Shown piece after piece: positions 44,548-53,584 of a DNA stretch of 64,000 bases. Made by a program: the position numbers and the translations under genes. Positions within the stretch are counted from its first letter, which is position 1. Every line of letters begins with the position of its first letter. A model generated the notes under the pieces. The model was not told the origin of the DNA and searched no databases. It worked only from the letters and a program-made list of their open reading frames with translations. The DNA is from Shimia sp022448905 (GTDB taxonomy: Bacteria; Pseudomonadota; Alphaproteobacteria; Rhodobacterales; Rhodobacteraceae): contig NZ_CP138953.1 of the NCBI RefSeq assembly GCF_047126315.1, positions 4,468,409 to 4,532,408 of the forward strand, given 5' to 3'.

Positions 44548-44695
44548 GTTTCTGCCTCCATAGCCGCCGTGGTTATTGCTTTGGTCACGGTCTGAGCGCG
44601 TGTCAAAAAATTCCGAACAAAGCCTGTTTATTCAACGCGCTTTCATCTTTAAATGGATAAACACAGGACGTCAAAGTAGGGATCGAAGAAGCTAG

Positions 44696-46273
44696 ATGGC
44701 GAGAATTGCTTACATTCTTCTGTGCCACAAGGATCCTGAGGCGATCATCAAGCAGGCAGAACGGCTTACCGCAACCGGGGATTATATCTCCATCCATTTT
44801 GATGCCCGCGCCAAACCAGAGCATTTTGCCTTGCTGCAAGAGGTGCTTGGCCCAAACCCAAACGTGGCGTTTTCTGAAAAGCGCATCAAATGCGGCTGGG
44901 GTGAATGGAGCCTGATAGAGGCCACGCTCTACGCAGTGCAAACCGCTGTTAAAAAATTCCCGCGCGCCTCGCACTTCTACATGCTGTCTGGCGACTGCAT
45001 GGTGATCAAATCGTCGGAATACATCCACGAATTTCTTGATGACAATGATGTCGACTTCATTGAAAGCTTTGACTTTTTTGAGAGCGACTGGATCAAAACC
45101 GGTATGAAGTCAGAGCGGTTGATCTACCGCCATTGGTTCAATGAACGCACCCAAAAACGACGCTTTTATGCGACCTACAACTTGCAGAAAAAGCTTGGCC
45201 TGACGCGCGACATTCCTGCGGACATTCAAGTGATGATCGGCAGCCAATGGTGGTGCCTGCGTCGACAAACCATTGAAGCGGTTCTGCATTTCACAGAATC
45301 CCGCCGCGACGTGATGCGCTTTTTCCGCACAACCTGGATTCCGGACGAGACCTTTTTTCAGACCATCGTCCGACACTTGGTGCCCACCAATGAAATTCGC
45401 ACGCGCACCCTAACGTTCCTAATGTTCACCGACTACGGAATGCCGCTGACATTTTACAACGATCACTACGACCTTCTGATCAGCCAAGACTATCTTTTTG
45501 CCCGAAAAATCAGCCCCGACGCTTTGGATCTCAAGGAGCGGTTGGGGCAACTTTACGCCGAAGAAGGTGTGAACTTCCAAATCTCAGCAGAAGGCCCAAG
45601 CCTATTCAAGTTTCTCACCGGACGCGGTCGGCAGGGCAAACGCTTTGCCAGCCGGTTCTGGGAAACTGAAAGTACGCTGGGGCGCGATCGCGAACTGATG
45701 CTGATCGTTTGCAAAAAATGGCATGTTGCCAAAAGGTTACTGGAAAAGATCGACCAAGTCACGGATCTTCCCACGATTGCCTATCTCTTTAACGAGGAAA
45801 GCACCCCGCTTCCCGACCTCGGCGGCATCCAATCGACCTTGAACAAACGCACACGACACCGTCGCGCACTGATGCGCATGCTGTTTGACTACTACGACAC
45901 CAACCGCCTTGTGGTCTGTCTCGACCCCAGCGCCATGGACCTGATGCAGGACTTCTTTGGCGATCGTTCGACCACTAGAATGTTGGAAATACAGTGTGAT
46001 TTCTCCGATGAGTATCTCACGGGCCATGCCATTCGCATTGGTTTGGCGGGAGAGCAAACCTCGCCGGAAACATTGGAACGGCTGCTGCCAACCATTCGGC
46101 GCGACATCCTGAGTGAGAGTGATCGTATTCGGGACGCGGAGTTTGAAAACGTAAACCGTATGGTGCAATCCGGCAGCGAAGAGGAACATGTGGCAGCAGT
46201 GATGAACTTCCTGCACATCTCAGAGGAACAAGCCCGCGACATCGCGCGGACTGAGTATCTTTTTGCCGACTGA
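44696..46273 (+). CDS. Core-2/I-branching-like glycosyltransferase with DUF5928-like C terminus
   Basis: A 525-residue protein. The N-terminal half is a GT14-type (beta-1,6-N-acetylglucosaminyltransferase) domain: AYILLCHKDPEAIIKQAERL, YISIHFDARA, HFYMLSGDCMVIKSSEYI, GSQWWCLRR and WIPDETFFQT. The C-terminal 250 residues resemble DUF5928, with alpha/beta segments LIVCKKWHVAKRLLEK and NRLVVCLDPSAM. The product is probably a decorated surface glycan; the acceptor is unknown. Divergent from the sulfotransferase gene. Confidence 0.82.
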   Translation: MARIAYILLCHKDPEAIIKQAERLTATGDYISIHFDARAKPEHFALLQEVLGPNPNVAFSEKRIKCGWGEWSLIEATLYAVQTAVKKFPRASHFYMLSGDCMVIKSSEYIHEFLDDNDVDFIESFDFFESDWIKTGMKSERLIYRHWFNERTQKRRFYATYNLQKKLGLTRDIPADIQVMIGSQWWCLRRQTIEAVLHFTESRRDVMRFFRTTWIPDETFFQTIVRHLVPTNEIRTRTLTFLMFTDYGMPLTFYNDHYDLLISQDYLFARKISPDALDLKERLGQLYAEEGVNFQISAEGPSLFKFLTGRGRQGKRFASRFWETESTLGRDRELMLIVCKKWHVAKRLLEKIDQVTDLPTIAYLFNEESTPLPDLGGIQSTLNKRTRHRRALMRMLFDYYDTNRLVVCLDPSAMDLMQDFFGDRSTTRMLEIQCDFSDEYLTGHAIRIGLAGEQTSPETLERLLPTIRRDILSESDRIRDAEFENVNRMVQSGSEEEHVAAVMNFLHISEEQARDIARTEYLFAD

Positions 46274-46283
46274 TTGAGCTGGT

Positions 46284-46922
46284 TTAGGCAGCCAATTTGG
46301 CTGCCAAAAGTTCCACACAGAGCCTGATCGCACGGGTGGATGTCGCAAGATCCATGGACGCGCCATACTCCTCCAAGCCGCTCTTTTCCGCAATATTTTC
46401 AGGCGACTGCGGAAGGTGCACAAACCCACTTCGCAGTGCAATTCCGCGCTGCGCCGCCATGTGCGCAAGCGTGTAGATCAGCTGATTACAGAGGTGTGTC
46501 CCAGCCGAAAATGACAGGGCGGCGGGGATGTGGTTGGCGCGGAGGTGGGTGACCATCTCGACGCATGGGAGGGTGGCGTTGTAGGCGGCGGGGCCGTTTT
46601 CGACGATCGGGGTGGCGCGGAGGTGGGCACCGGTGACGTCGGGCACGCTGAAATGGCGCCAGTTGATACCCACCATTTCCGGCTGCACCACCGCTGCGCC
46701 GGACACGCCAAGACCGATCCAACCGTCGGGTTGATGCGTATCCAGAAGGCGATTTATGTTATCCTGCAGGGCGTTAGTGTCGACATCCAGCTCAACCGCC
46801 ACAAGATCGCAGCACTCAAACTCTTCTTGTCCAAGACGCGCCGCGACCAAAGCGGCTGGGTTGTTTTTGGCTTTGGCCCAGGAGCCGTATCCGGACACCA
46901 GGATGGTTGGCTTATGTGTCAT
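46284..46922 (-). CDS. pcp: Pyroglutamyl-peptidase I family protein
   Basis: A 212-residue C15 cysteine peptidase that removes N-terminal pyroglutamate from peptides. The catalytic triad can be placed at Glu82 (VVQPEMVG), Cys145 (SAGTHLCNQLIY) and His169 (GFVHLPQSP), almost exactly as in the canonical enzyme. AGAGG precedes the ATG at 46922. It is 95 nt downstream of the 5-oxoprolinase gene in the same direction. Confidence 0.88.
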   Translation of the reverse strand: MTHKPTILVSGYGSWAKAKNNPAALVAARLGQEEFECCDLVAVELDVDTNALQDNINRLLDTHQPDGWIGLGVSGAAVVQPEMVGINWRHFSVPDVTGAHLRATPIVENGPAAYNATLPCVEMVTHLRANHIPAALSFSAGTHLCNQLIYTLAHMAAQRGIALRSGFVHLPQSPENIAEKSGLEEYGASMDLATSTRAIRLCVELLAAKLAA

Positions 46923-46961
46923 TCTGCCTCTCAAAGGACGCCCCAAATGTACGAATTTGGG

Positions 46962-47001
46962 ACGTCGGTATTACGTCTGTATCGCGACTGTATCACGGAG
47001 G
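46962..47001 (+). repeat. Copy C of the 40-nt intergenic repeat
   Basis: ACGTCGGTATTACG to CACGGAGG, 33/40 identical to copy B and 32/40 to copy A. It is the most diverged copy, in the opposite orientation to its flanking genes pcp and oplAH. Confidence 0.65.
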
Positions 47002-47016
47002 TGCGTATTTTGGCGC

Positions 47017-50000
47017 TTAGAGCGCGCCAAAACCACCGCCACCGGGCGTTTTCATCACAAACACGTCGCCCACTTCAAGAGACGCCTGGTCGTTGCCTTT
47101 CAGCTCCAACACGGCGCCATCTGCGCGCACGACGCTGTTTTCCCCAACCGCGCCAGCTCCACCGCCTTGTGCGCCATGGGGTGGCACCACGCGATGCGAG
47201 GACAGTACAGTGACAGTCATTGGCTCGTTGAACCGCAAGCGGCGCACAATGCCGTTGCCGCCGGAGGTCTGCCCCTGCCCGCCGGACCTGTGGCGGATCG
47301 AAAACTCATCCACCCGCACCGGAAAACGGGTTTCCAGAACCTCGGGATCGGTCATCCGTGTGTTTGTCATGTGGCTGTGTACGGCGCTGGTGCCATCAAA
47401 GCCGTCGCCAGCGCCGGTGCCGCCACAGATGGTTTCGTAGTTCTGATGCGTGTCGTTGCCATAAACAAAGTTGTTCATGGTGCCTTGGCTGCCAGCAATC
47501 ACGCCCAGCGCGCCGTAGAGCGTGTCACAGATCGCCTGACTGACTTCGGTGTTGCCGGAGATCACGGCCGCTGGATACTTCGGATTGATCATGCTGCCTT
47601 CGGGCACAATCAGGCTCAATGGCTTCAGACAGCCTTCGTTCATCGGGATGTCGCTGCCCACCATGGTGCGGAAGACATAGAGCACCACCGCTCGACAGAT
47701 CGCCATGGGCGCGTTGTAGTTGAGCGGGCTTTGATCGGAGGTGCCGGTAAAGTCGATGGTGGCGCTGCGCGCAACCTTGTCGACGGAAATGGCCACCTCG
47801 ATCTTGGCACCGTCGTCCAGCGGATAAGAGAAGCTGCAATCATGCAGCACATCGAGCACACGGCGCACGCTCTCTTCGGCGTTGTCCTGCACGTGGCCCA
47901 TGTAAGCCTGCACCGTGCCGTGGCCGAATTGCGTGGTGATCTTGCGCAGCTCGGTTGCGCCGGTTTCGTTGGCCGCGATCTGTGCGGCGAGGTCGGCCAT
48001 ATTCTGATCGACGTTGCGACAAGGATATGGGCCTGACGCGAGCAGGTCTCGCGCGTCCTCTTCACGCAAAGTGCCGCGATCCACCAACAGGAAGTTGTCG
48101 ATCACGATACCTTCTTCATCAATCGTGCGGCTGTCGGGCGGGGCGGAACCCGGGGTCTTGCCGCCAATGTCGGCGTGGTGGCCGCGAGACGCAACGGTGT
48201 AGAGGATGTTTTCCCCTGCCGCGTCAAACACAGGTGTGATGACGGTCACGTCCGGCAGGTGGGTGCCGCCGTTGAACGGGTTGTTCATCATGAACACGTC
48301 GCCGGGACGGATTTTGTCTGCGTTGGCGTGCAAAACGGTGCGTACGCTTTCGGACATGGAGCCAAGATGCACCGGCACGTGGGGCGCGTTGGCCACCAGA
48401 TCGCCGTTTTGGTCAAAGATCGCACAGGAGAAATCATAACGCTCTTTGATGTTCACCGAATACGCGGTGTTGGCCAGAGTGGCGCCCATCTGTTCGGCAA
48501 TCGACATAAAGAGGTTGTTGAACACCTCCAGCATGACCGGATCAACGGAAGTGCCAATCGCTTCTTTGCGGGCCAGAGGCACAATGCGTTTCAGCACGAG
48601 GTTGCCGCCCGCGGCACAGGTCGCCTGCCAGCCGTCTTCGATCATATTGGTGCCGGTGGTTTCGGTCAGGATCGCCGGGCCGGTCACGCTGTCGCCCACG
48701 GCCAATGTGGTTCGGTCAACCAACGGGATGTCCTGCCACGCGCCGTTCAGGTGGAACGGCACAGTGGCATCGGTCCGCGCGGCGCCAGCTGGGTTTGGCA
48801 TGGTCACCGGCTCGCCGGTTTGGCCCACGGCCTCGGCCTCCAACACGTCGATGATCAGATCATCGGTGTCGGGTGCAAAGCCAAAACGTTGTTTGTGGGC
48901 GGTGACAAAGTCAGCACGCATTTTGTCCGCATTGCCAAACGCCACCGGCAGGCTCTGCTGTGCGCCCTGCGGGCGGATGTGGGCGCGTTGTTCCACGATG
49001 ATGTCAGCCTCGGCCACACCCTGACTGGCGACCTCGGCTCGGGCGGCGGCGGCAATATCGGCCAACTGCGCCGCGGCGTTGCTGTCTTCCAGCGCGCAGC
49101 CCAGTTGCGCCTCACGCATGGCGCGGATGTCGGCCAGCCCCATGCCAAAGGCAGAGAGCACGCCGGCAAAGGGGTGGATGAAGATGCTTTCCATGCCCAG
49201 CGCATCGGCCACCAGACAGGCGTGTTGACCGCCAGCGCCACCAAAGCAGTTCATGGTGTAGCGGGTCACGTCATAGCCACGCTGCACAGAGATTTTCTTG
49301 ATCGCGTTGGCCATGTTTTCCACGGCGATACGCAGGAAGCCTTCGGCCAGGTCTTCCACCGATTTGTCGGTGCCAATTTCGGCCTTCAGCGCTTCGAACT
49401 TGGCGCGCACGGCGTCCGCATCCAGCGGCAGGTCGCCGTTGGGGCCAAAAACGTGCGGGAAGTGATCGGGGTGCAGTTTGCCCAGCAAGACGTTGCAATC
49501 GGTGACCGTGAGTGGACCGCCCCGGCGGTAGGCGCAGGGTCCGGGATTTGCTCCGGCGCTTTCTGGACCCACCTGCATACGACCGTCGCGGTAAGTGAGG
49601 ATCGAGCCGCCGCCTGCCGCCACCGTATGGATCGACATCATGGGCGCGCGCATACGCACACCGGCGACTTCGGTTTCAAAGGAGCGTTCGTATTCGCCCG
49701 CGTAGTGGCAGACGTCGGTGGAGGTGCCGCCCATGTCAAAGCCGATGAGTTTGTTAAAACCTAGTTCGGCCGCAGAGCGCACCATGCCGACAACGCCGCC
49801 GGCGGGACCGGACAAAATAGCGTCGCGGCCCTGAAACAGGCTTGCGTCAGTCAGGCCACCGTTGGACTGCATGAACATCAGACGGTCACAGCCGCCTTGG
49901 TCGGTACCCAGCGCATCGGCGACCTGATCCACATAGCGGCGCAGGATCGGCGAGAGGTAGGCGTCCACCACAGCGGTGTCGCCGCGACCCACCAGCTTGA

Positions 50001-50610
50001 TCAGCGGGCTGGCCTCGTGGCTAAGTGAGATTTGAGAGAAGCCGATCTCCTCAGCCAGTTTGCCAAGACGCTGTTCGTGATCCGGGAAGCGGTAGGCGTG
50101 CATGAGGGCGATGGCCACAGAGCGGAAGCCTTTGGCGTGGGCCTCGGCCAGCGCGGCGCGGGCAGCGCTTTCGTCCAGTTCGGTGATGATGTTGCCGTCC
50201 GCATCCAGACGTTCGTCAATTTCGATGACCTCATCATAGAGGAGTTCCGGCAGTTGGATGTCGAGGTCAAAAAGTTTCGGGCGATTCTGGTACCCGATCC
50301 GCAGCAAATCGCGCAGGCCTTTGGTGATCAGCAGCACCACCGGCTCGCCCTTGCGTTCCAAAAGTGCGTTGGTCGCAACCGTGGTGCCCATTTTTACAGC
50401 AGCGATTTTACCTTCGGGAATCGCTGTGTCGGCGTCCAGTTTCAGCAGCGTACGAATGCCATGCACCGCCGCGTCCCGATAGATTTCCGGGTTTTCGGAC
50501 AAGAGCTTATGGCTGTGCAGCGCACCGTCCGGGGCCTTGGCCACGATGTCCGTGAACGTGCCGCCACGGTCGACCCAAAACTGCCACTTCTCTGCTGGTT
50601 GCGTGGACAT
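47017..50610 (-). CDS. 5-oxoprolinase (ATP-hydrolysing), HyuA-HyuB fusion
   Basis: A 1197-residue fused hydantoinase/oxoprolinase. The HyuA part (1 to about 690) begins WQFWVDRGGTFTDIVAKAPDG, with IGFDMGGTSTDVCHY as a second phosphate loop. The HyuB part (about 700-1190) shows RYDFSCAIFDQNGDLVANAPHVPVHLGSM and ends KTPGGGGFG. Single-chain architecture fits eukaryote-like 5-oxoprolinases, which open pyroglutamate to glutamate with ATP; a hydantoinase role cannot be excluded. Neighbouring pcp and the TRAP genes support pyroglutamate. GGAG precedes the ATG. Confidence 0.88.
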   Translation of the reverse strand: MSTQPAEKWQFWVDRGGTFTDIVAKAPDGALHSHKLLSENPEIYRDAAVHGIRTLLKLDADTAIPEGKIAAVKMGTTVATNALLERKGEPVVLLITKGLRDLLRIGYQNRPKLFDLDIQLPELLYDEVIEIDERLDADGNIITELDESAARAALAEAHAKGFRSVAIALMHAYRFPDHEQRLGKLAEEIGFSQISLSHEASPLIKLVGRGDTAVVDAYLSPILRRYVDQVADALGTDQGGCDRLMFMQSNGGLTDASLFQGRDAILSGPAGGVVGMVRSAAELGFNKLIGFDMGGTSTDVCHYAGEYERSFETEVAGVRMRAPMMSIHTVAAGGGSILTYRDGRMQVGPESAGANPGPCAYRRGGPLTVTDCNVLLGKLHPDHFPHVFGPNGDLPLDADAVRAKFEALKAEIGTDKSVEDLAEGFLRIAVENMANAIKKISVQRGYDVTRYTMNCFGGAGGQHACLVADALGMESIFIHPFAGVLSAFGMGLADIRAMREAQLGCALEDSNAAAQLADIAAAARAEVASQGVAEADIIVEQRAHIRPQGAQQSLPVAFGNADKMRADFVTAHKQRFGFAPDTDDLIIDVLEAEAVGQTGEPVTMPNPAGAARTDATVPFHLNGAWQDIPLVDRTTLAVGDSVTGPAILTETTGTNMIEDGWQATCAAGGNLVLKRIVPLARKEAIGTSVDPVMLEVFNNLFMSIAEQMGATLANTAYSVNIKERYDFSCAIFDQNGDLVANAPHVPVHLGSMSESVRTVLHANADKIRPGDVFMMNNPFNGGTHLPDVTVITPVFDAAGENILYTVASRGHHADIGGKTPGSAPPDSRTIDEEGIVIDNFLLVDRGTLREEDARDLLASGPYPCRNVDQNMADLAAQIAANETGATELRKITTQFGHGTVQAYMGHVQDNAEESVRRVLDVLHDCSFSYPLDDGAKIEVAISVDKVARSATIDFTGTSDQSPLNYNAPMAICRAVVLYVFRTMVGSDIPMNEGCLKPLSLIVPEGSMINPKYPAAVISGNTEVSQAICDTLYGALGVIAGSQGTMNNFVYGNDTHQNYETICGGTGAGDGFDGTSAVHSHMTNTRMTDPEVLETRFPVRVDEFSIRHRSGGQGQTSGGNGIVRRLRFNEPMTVTVLSSHRVVPPHGAQGGGAGAVGENSVVRADGAVLELKGNDQASLEVGDVFVMKTPGGGGFGAL

Positions 50611-50641
50611 GCCGTTCTCCTCGAATCAACTTTATTGTTGC

Positions 50642-50671
50642 TTTATGTTTATAACGCTGACAATTTGTCAA
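50642..50671 (-). promoter_or_regulatory. Candidate sigma70 promoter of the 5-oxoprolinase gene
   Basis: Minus strand: a perfect TTGACA (50666-50671), 18-nt spacer, CATAAA (50642-50647), ending 32 nt before the ATG. The -35 box lies inside the palindrome at 50651-50677. Confidence 0.45.
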
Positions 50672-50677
50672 CGTTAT
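50651..50677. promoter_or_regulatory. 27-bp near-perfect palindrome, probable operator
   Basis: ATAACGCTGACAA, centre T, TTGTCAACGTTAT: only one base pair besides the centre breaks the symmetry. It sits between the divergent 5-oxoprolinase and TRAP genes and covers the oplAH -35 box. The MarR-type regulator at 53581-54087 is the obvious candidate ligand-sensing repressor. Confidence 0.7.
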
Positions 50678-50716
50678 GTGATTGTAAGAATCAAGAAAAC
50701 GAACAGGGAGCAACCT

Positions 50717-51676
50717 ATGAAACATGTAATCGCCTTTTCGGCGGCGCTGGCCTGCGCCGCGCCTGCATTTGCTGATGCCTGGGACATGCCGACGCCTTAT
50801 GGCGACAGCACCTTCCACACCCAGAACATCGCGCAATTTGCCGATGATGTGCGTGAAGCCACCAATGGCGATCTGGACATCACCCTGCACAGTGCCGGCT
50901 CGCTGATCCCACATGCGGAGATTAAAAACGCCGTGCGCTCACGTCAGGTGCCTGCTGGTGAGTTCTTCCTGTCCCGCCTGTCCAACGAAGACCTGGCCTA
51001 TGGCATCGACAGCCAGCCGCTGGTGGCGACCTCTTACGACGAAGCCAAGAAGCTCTGGGATGCGCAGAAGCCGGTTGTGACTGAACTGCTGGCCGAGCAA
51101 GGTCTGGTGCCGCTGTTCTCCGTGCCATGGCCTGCGCAGGGTCTCTACACGAACGGTGAGATTGCCACTGTGGACGACCTGAACGGTCTGCGGTTCCGCG
51201 CTTATAACGCGGCGTTAGAAGAGTTTGCCACGCTGGCTGGTGCCGCGCCGGTGCAGGTTGAGGCTTCCAACATTCCGCAGGCGTTCTCCACCGGTCAGGT
51301 ACAGGCGATGATCACCTCACCGTCCACTGGCGTGAACTCCACCGCGTGGGATTTTGTGACCCACTACAGCCCAATCAACGCCTGGGTGCCAAAGAACATC
51401 GTGGTTGTGAACCAGCGTGTGTTTGACAAGCTGAGCGATGATACCAAAGCGGCCGTTCTGGCTGCAGCGGCCACGGCGGAAACCCGCGGCTGGGAGATGT
51501 CTGCAGCGGAAGCTGAGGCGAAAACTGCCGAGCTCGCAGCAAACGGCATTACCGTTTACGAGCCAAGCGCAGAACTGGTCGAAGGCCTGCAGGGCATCGG
51601 CACCAAAATGCTGGACAACTGGAAAGCCAATGCGTCTGACGCCGCGCTGTCGATCCTGACCACGTACCAGCAATAA
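50717..51676 (+). CDS. TRAP transporter substrate-binding protein (DctP family)
   Basis: A 319-residue periplasmic binding protein. Signal peptide MKHVIAFSAALACAAPAFA, mature from DAWDMP. It shows the DctP features LNGLRFRAYNAALEEFATLAG and SNIPQAFSTGQVQAM, including the arginine that binds the carboxylate (RFRAYN). AGGGAG precedes the ATG at 50717; the longer frame has no support. The substrate is probably pyroglutamate or a related acid, by context. Confidence 0.9.
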   Translation: MKHVIAFSAALACAAPAFADAWDMPTPYGDSTFHTQNIAQFADDVREATNGDLDITLHSAGSLIPHAEIKNAVRSRQVPAGEFFLSRLSNEDLAYGIDSQPLVATSYDEAKKLWDAQKPVVTELLAEQGLVPLFSVPWPAQGLYTNGEIATVDDLNGLRFRAYNAALEEFATLAGAAPVQVEASNIPQAFSTGQVQAMITSPSTGVNSTAWDFVTHYSPINAWVPKNIVVVNQRVFDKLSDDTKAAVLAAAATAETRGWEMSAAEAEAKTAELAANGITVYEPSAELVEGLQGIGTKMLDNWKANASDAALSILTTYQQ

Positions 51677-51690
51677 CCACCACTCACGAG

Positions 51691-51723
51691 AGACCGGCGA
51701 CACCCCGTGCCGCCGGTCTTTTT
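51691..51723 (+). terminator. Terminator/attenuator between TRAP binding protein and permease
   Basis: AGACCGGCG (51691-51699) pairs with CGCCGGTCT (51711-51719), followed by TTTT. It lies inside the operon and would make the binding protein more abundant than the permeases. Confidence 0.8.
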
Positions 51724-51754
51724 GTGCCACCAAACCGATGGGGAGAGGTTTGTC

Positions 51755-52279
51755 ATGCGCCGAATTCTAAACGCAACCTACAAGGCCGCAGGGATGCTCA
51801 GCGCCTTTCTGATCCTGGCGATATGCCTGTTGATCAGTGCGCAGATTGTGCTCAACGGTATGGGCCGTTTGATGCCCGGCGTGTTGCCCTCAACCATTCC
51901 GTCCTATGCAGATTTCGCAGGCTTTATGCTCGCAGGCGCCACCTTCCTGGCCATGGCTTACACATTGCGCTCAGGCGGGCACATCCGCGTGAACCTAGTG
52001 GTGCAACGCCTGTCTCCCCGCGTTGTACTGATCGCCGAATTCCTCGCCCTCACCGTCGCCAGCGTCTTTGTTGGTTACGCGCTCTACTTCAGCGGCGCGC
52101 TGGTGCTGGAAAGCCTGTACTACGGCGATGTGTCCAACGGCATCATCCCCGTGCCGCTTTGGCTGCCACAATCCGCCATGACCTTTGGCATGGGGCTCTT
52201 GTTGATCGCCCTGCTGCACTCATTGGTCGACCTGATCACCACCGGCACCTCGGTGCTCAACACCCCAGATGAGGTCTAA
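51755..52279 (+). CDS. TRAP transporter small permease (DctQ family)
   Basis: A 174-residue membrane protein with four hydrophobic helices. ATFLAMAYTLRSGGHIRVNLV is the DctQ signature. The start at 51755 is fixed by GGGGAGAGG. It pairs with the large permease 3 nt downstream. Confidence 0.9.
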   Translation: MRRILNATYKAAGMLSAFLILAICLLISAQIVLNGMGRLMPGVLPSTIPSYADFAGFMLAGATFLAMAYTLRSGGHIRVNLVVQRLSPRVVLIAEFLALTVASVFVGYALYFSGALVLESLYYGDVSNGIIPVPLWLPQSAMTFGMGLLLIALLHSLVDLITTGTSVLNTPDEV

Positions 52280-52282
52280 GCC

Positions 52283-53584
52283 ATGGCTGATCCGTTGATT
52301 GCTCTGATCCTTTTGGGTCTTTTGTTGGTTTGTCTCGCCGCGGGCCTATGGGTGGCAATTTCGCTGGGCGTGGTCGCGCTTGTGGCGCTGTTGGCCTTTT
52401 CTAACGCTCCGGCTGGACTGGTGCTGGCGACAACCTTCTGGGGACACTCCCACAGCTGGGCGCTGACCGCCCTGCCCTTGTTTATCCTGATGGGAGAAAT
52501 CCTGTTACGCTCGCGCCTGAGCAACGACATGTTCTCCGGTCTAGCCCCTTGGCTGGGCCGCGCGCCGGGACGGCTTTTGCATGTGAACGTCTTTGGCTGC
52601 GCTATCTTTGCCGCCGTGTCTGGCTCTTCTGCTGCCACAGCCGCCACGATTGGCCGGATGTCCGTGCCCGAGCTGACCGAGCGCGGCTATCCACAAAGCC
52701 TGATCCTAGGCACATTGGCGGGTTCGGCCACGCTGGGCCTTTTGATCCCGCCGTCGATCATCCTGATCGTCTATGGGGTGGCCACGGAGCAATCCATTGC
52801 CCGCCTGTTCATTGCGGGGGTGTTGCCGGGCGTGATGCTGATCACCCTCTTCGCAGGCTATGTGGCCGTGCGCGCCTGGATGAACCCGGAATTGATCCCA
52901 CAAGAGGCCAAACAGTTCAGCTTTGCAGAGCGCATCAAAGCCTCCCGCAATCTGATCCCGGTGGCTCTCCTGATCATTGGCGTTATTGGCTCCATCTATA
53001 CAGGTTTGGCATCTCCTACAGACGCAGCCGCCTTGGGCGTGGTTCTGGCAACATTGCTTGCATGGCTCTCCGGCGGGTTTAGCTGGAAGCTGTTCATGGA
53101 TGCGCTGCTGTCTGCCACGCGCACCTCCTGCATGATTGCCTTTATCCTGCTTGGCGCGGCTTACTTGTCTGTGGCGATGGGCTTCACCGGCCTGCCTCGC
53201 AACCTCGCGACCTGGATTGCTGAGATGAACCTCTCTGCGCCTATGTTGCTCTTGGCGCTGACCATCTTCTTCATCATCCTTGGCTGCTTCCTGGACGGGA
53301 TTTCAGTGGTGGTGCTGACCACCTCCATCATCATGCCAATGATCGCCGCCGTTGGCATCGACCCGCTGTGGTTTGGCATCTACCTCGTGATCGTGGTGGA
53401 GATGAGCCAGATCACCCCACCGGTGGGCTTCAACCTGTTTGTCATCCAAGGCATGACCGGCATCAACATCCTTGAGGTGGCCAAAGCGGCCTTCCCCTTC
53501 TTCCTGTTGTTGCTCGTTGGTGTGGGTCTGATCGCGGTGTTCCCGCAGATCGTGACCTACCTGCCCGAACTGATGAGCCGCTAA
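52283..53584 (+). CDS. TRAP transporter large permease (DctM family)
   Basis: A 433-residue permease with 11-12 helices. AVSGSSAATAATIGRMSVPEL and GSATLGLLIPPSIILIVYG are DctM signatures, as is VVEMSQITPPVGFNLFVIQGM. It couples uptake to the sodium gradient. Its last 4 nt overlap the convergent MarR-type gene. Confidence 0.93.
   Translation: MADPLIALILLGLLLVCLAAGLWVAISLGVVALVALLAFSNAPAGLVLATTFWGHSHSWALTALPLFILMGEILLRSRLSNDMFSGLAPWLGRAPGRLLHVNVFGCAIFAAVSGSSAATAATIGRMSVPELTERGYPQSLILGTLAGSATLGLLIPPSIILIVYGVATEQSIARLFIAGVLPGVMLITLFAGYVAVRAWMNPELIPQEAKQFSFAERIKASRNLIPVALLIIGVIGSIYTGLASPTDAAALGVVLATLLAWLSGGFSWKLFMDALLSATRTSCMIAFILLGAAYLSVAMGFTGLPRNLATWIAEMNLSAPMLLLALTIFFIILGCFLDGISVVVLTTSIIMPMIAAVGIDPLWFGIYLVIVVEMSQITPPVGFNLFVIQGMTGINILEVAKAAFPFFLLLLVGVGLIAVFPQIVTYLPELMSR

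Noticed and set aside
46535..46627. 15-bp direct repeat TGGCGCGGAGGTGGG (46535 and 46613)
   Set aside because: It lies within pcp and encodes the peptide HLRA twice in conserved parts of the enzyme; probably chance with local codon use.
48175..49764. 529-codon plus-strand frame inside the 5-oxoprolinase gene
   Set aside because: Antisense shadow; composition is rich in His, Gly and Arg as expected for the reverse of a GC-rich gene.
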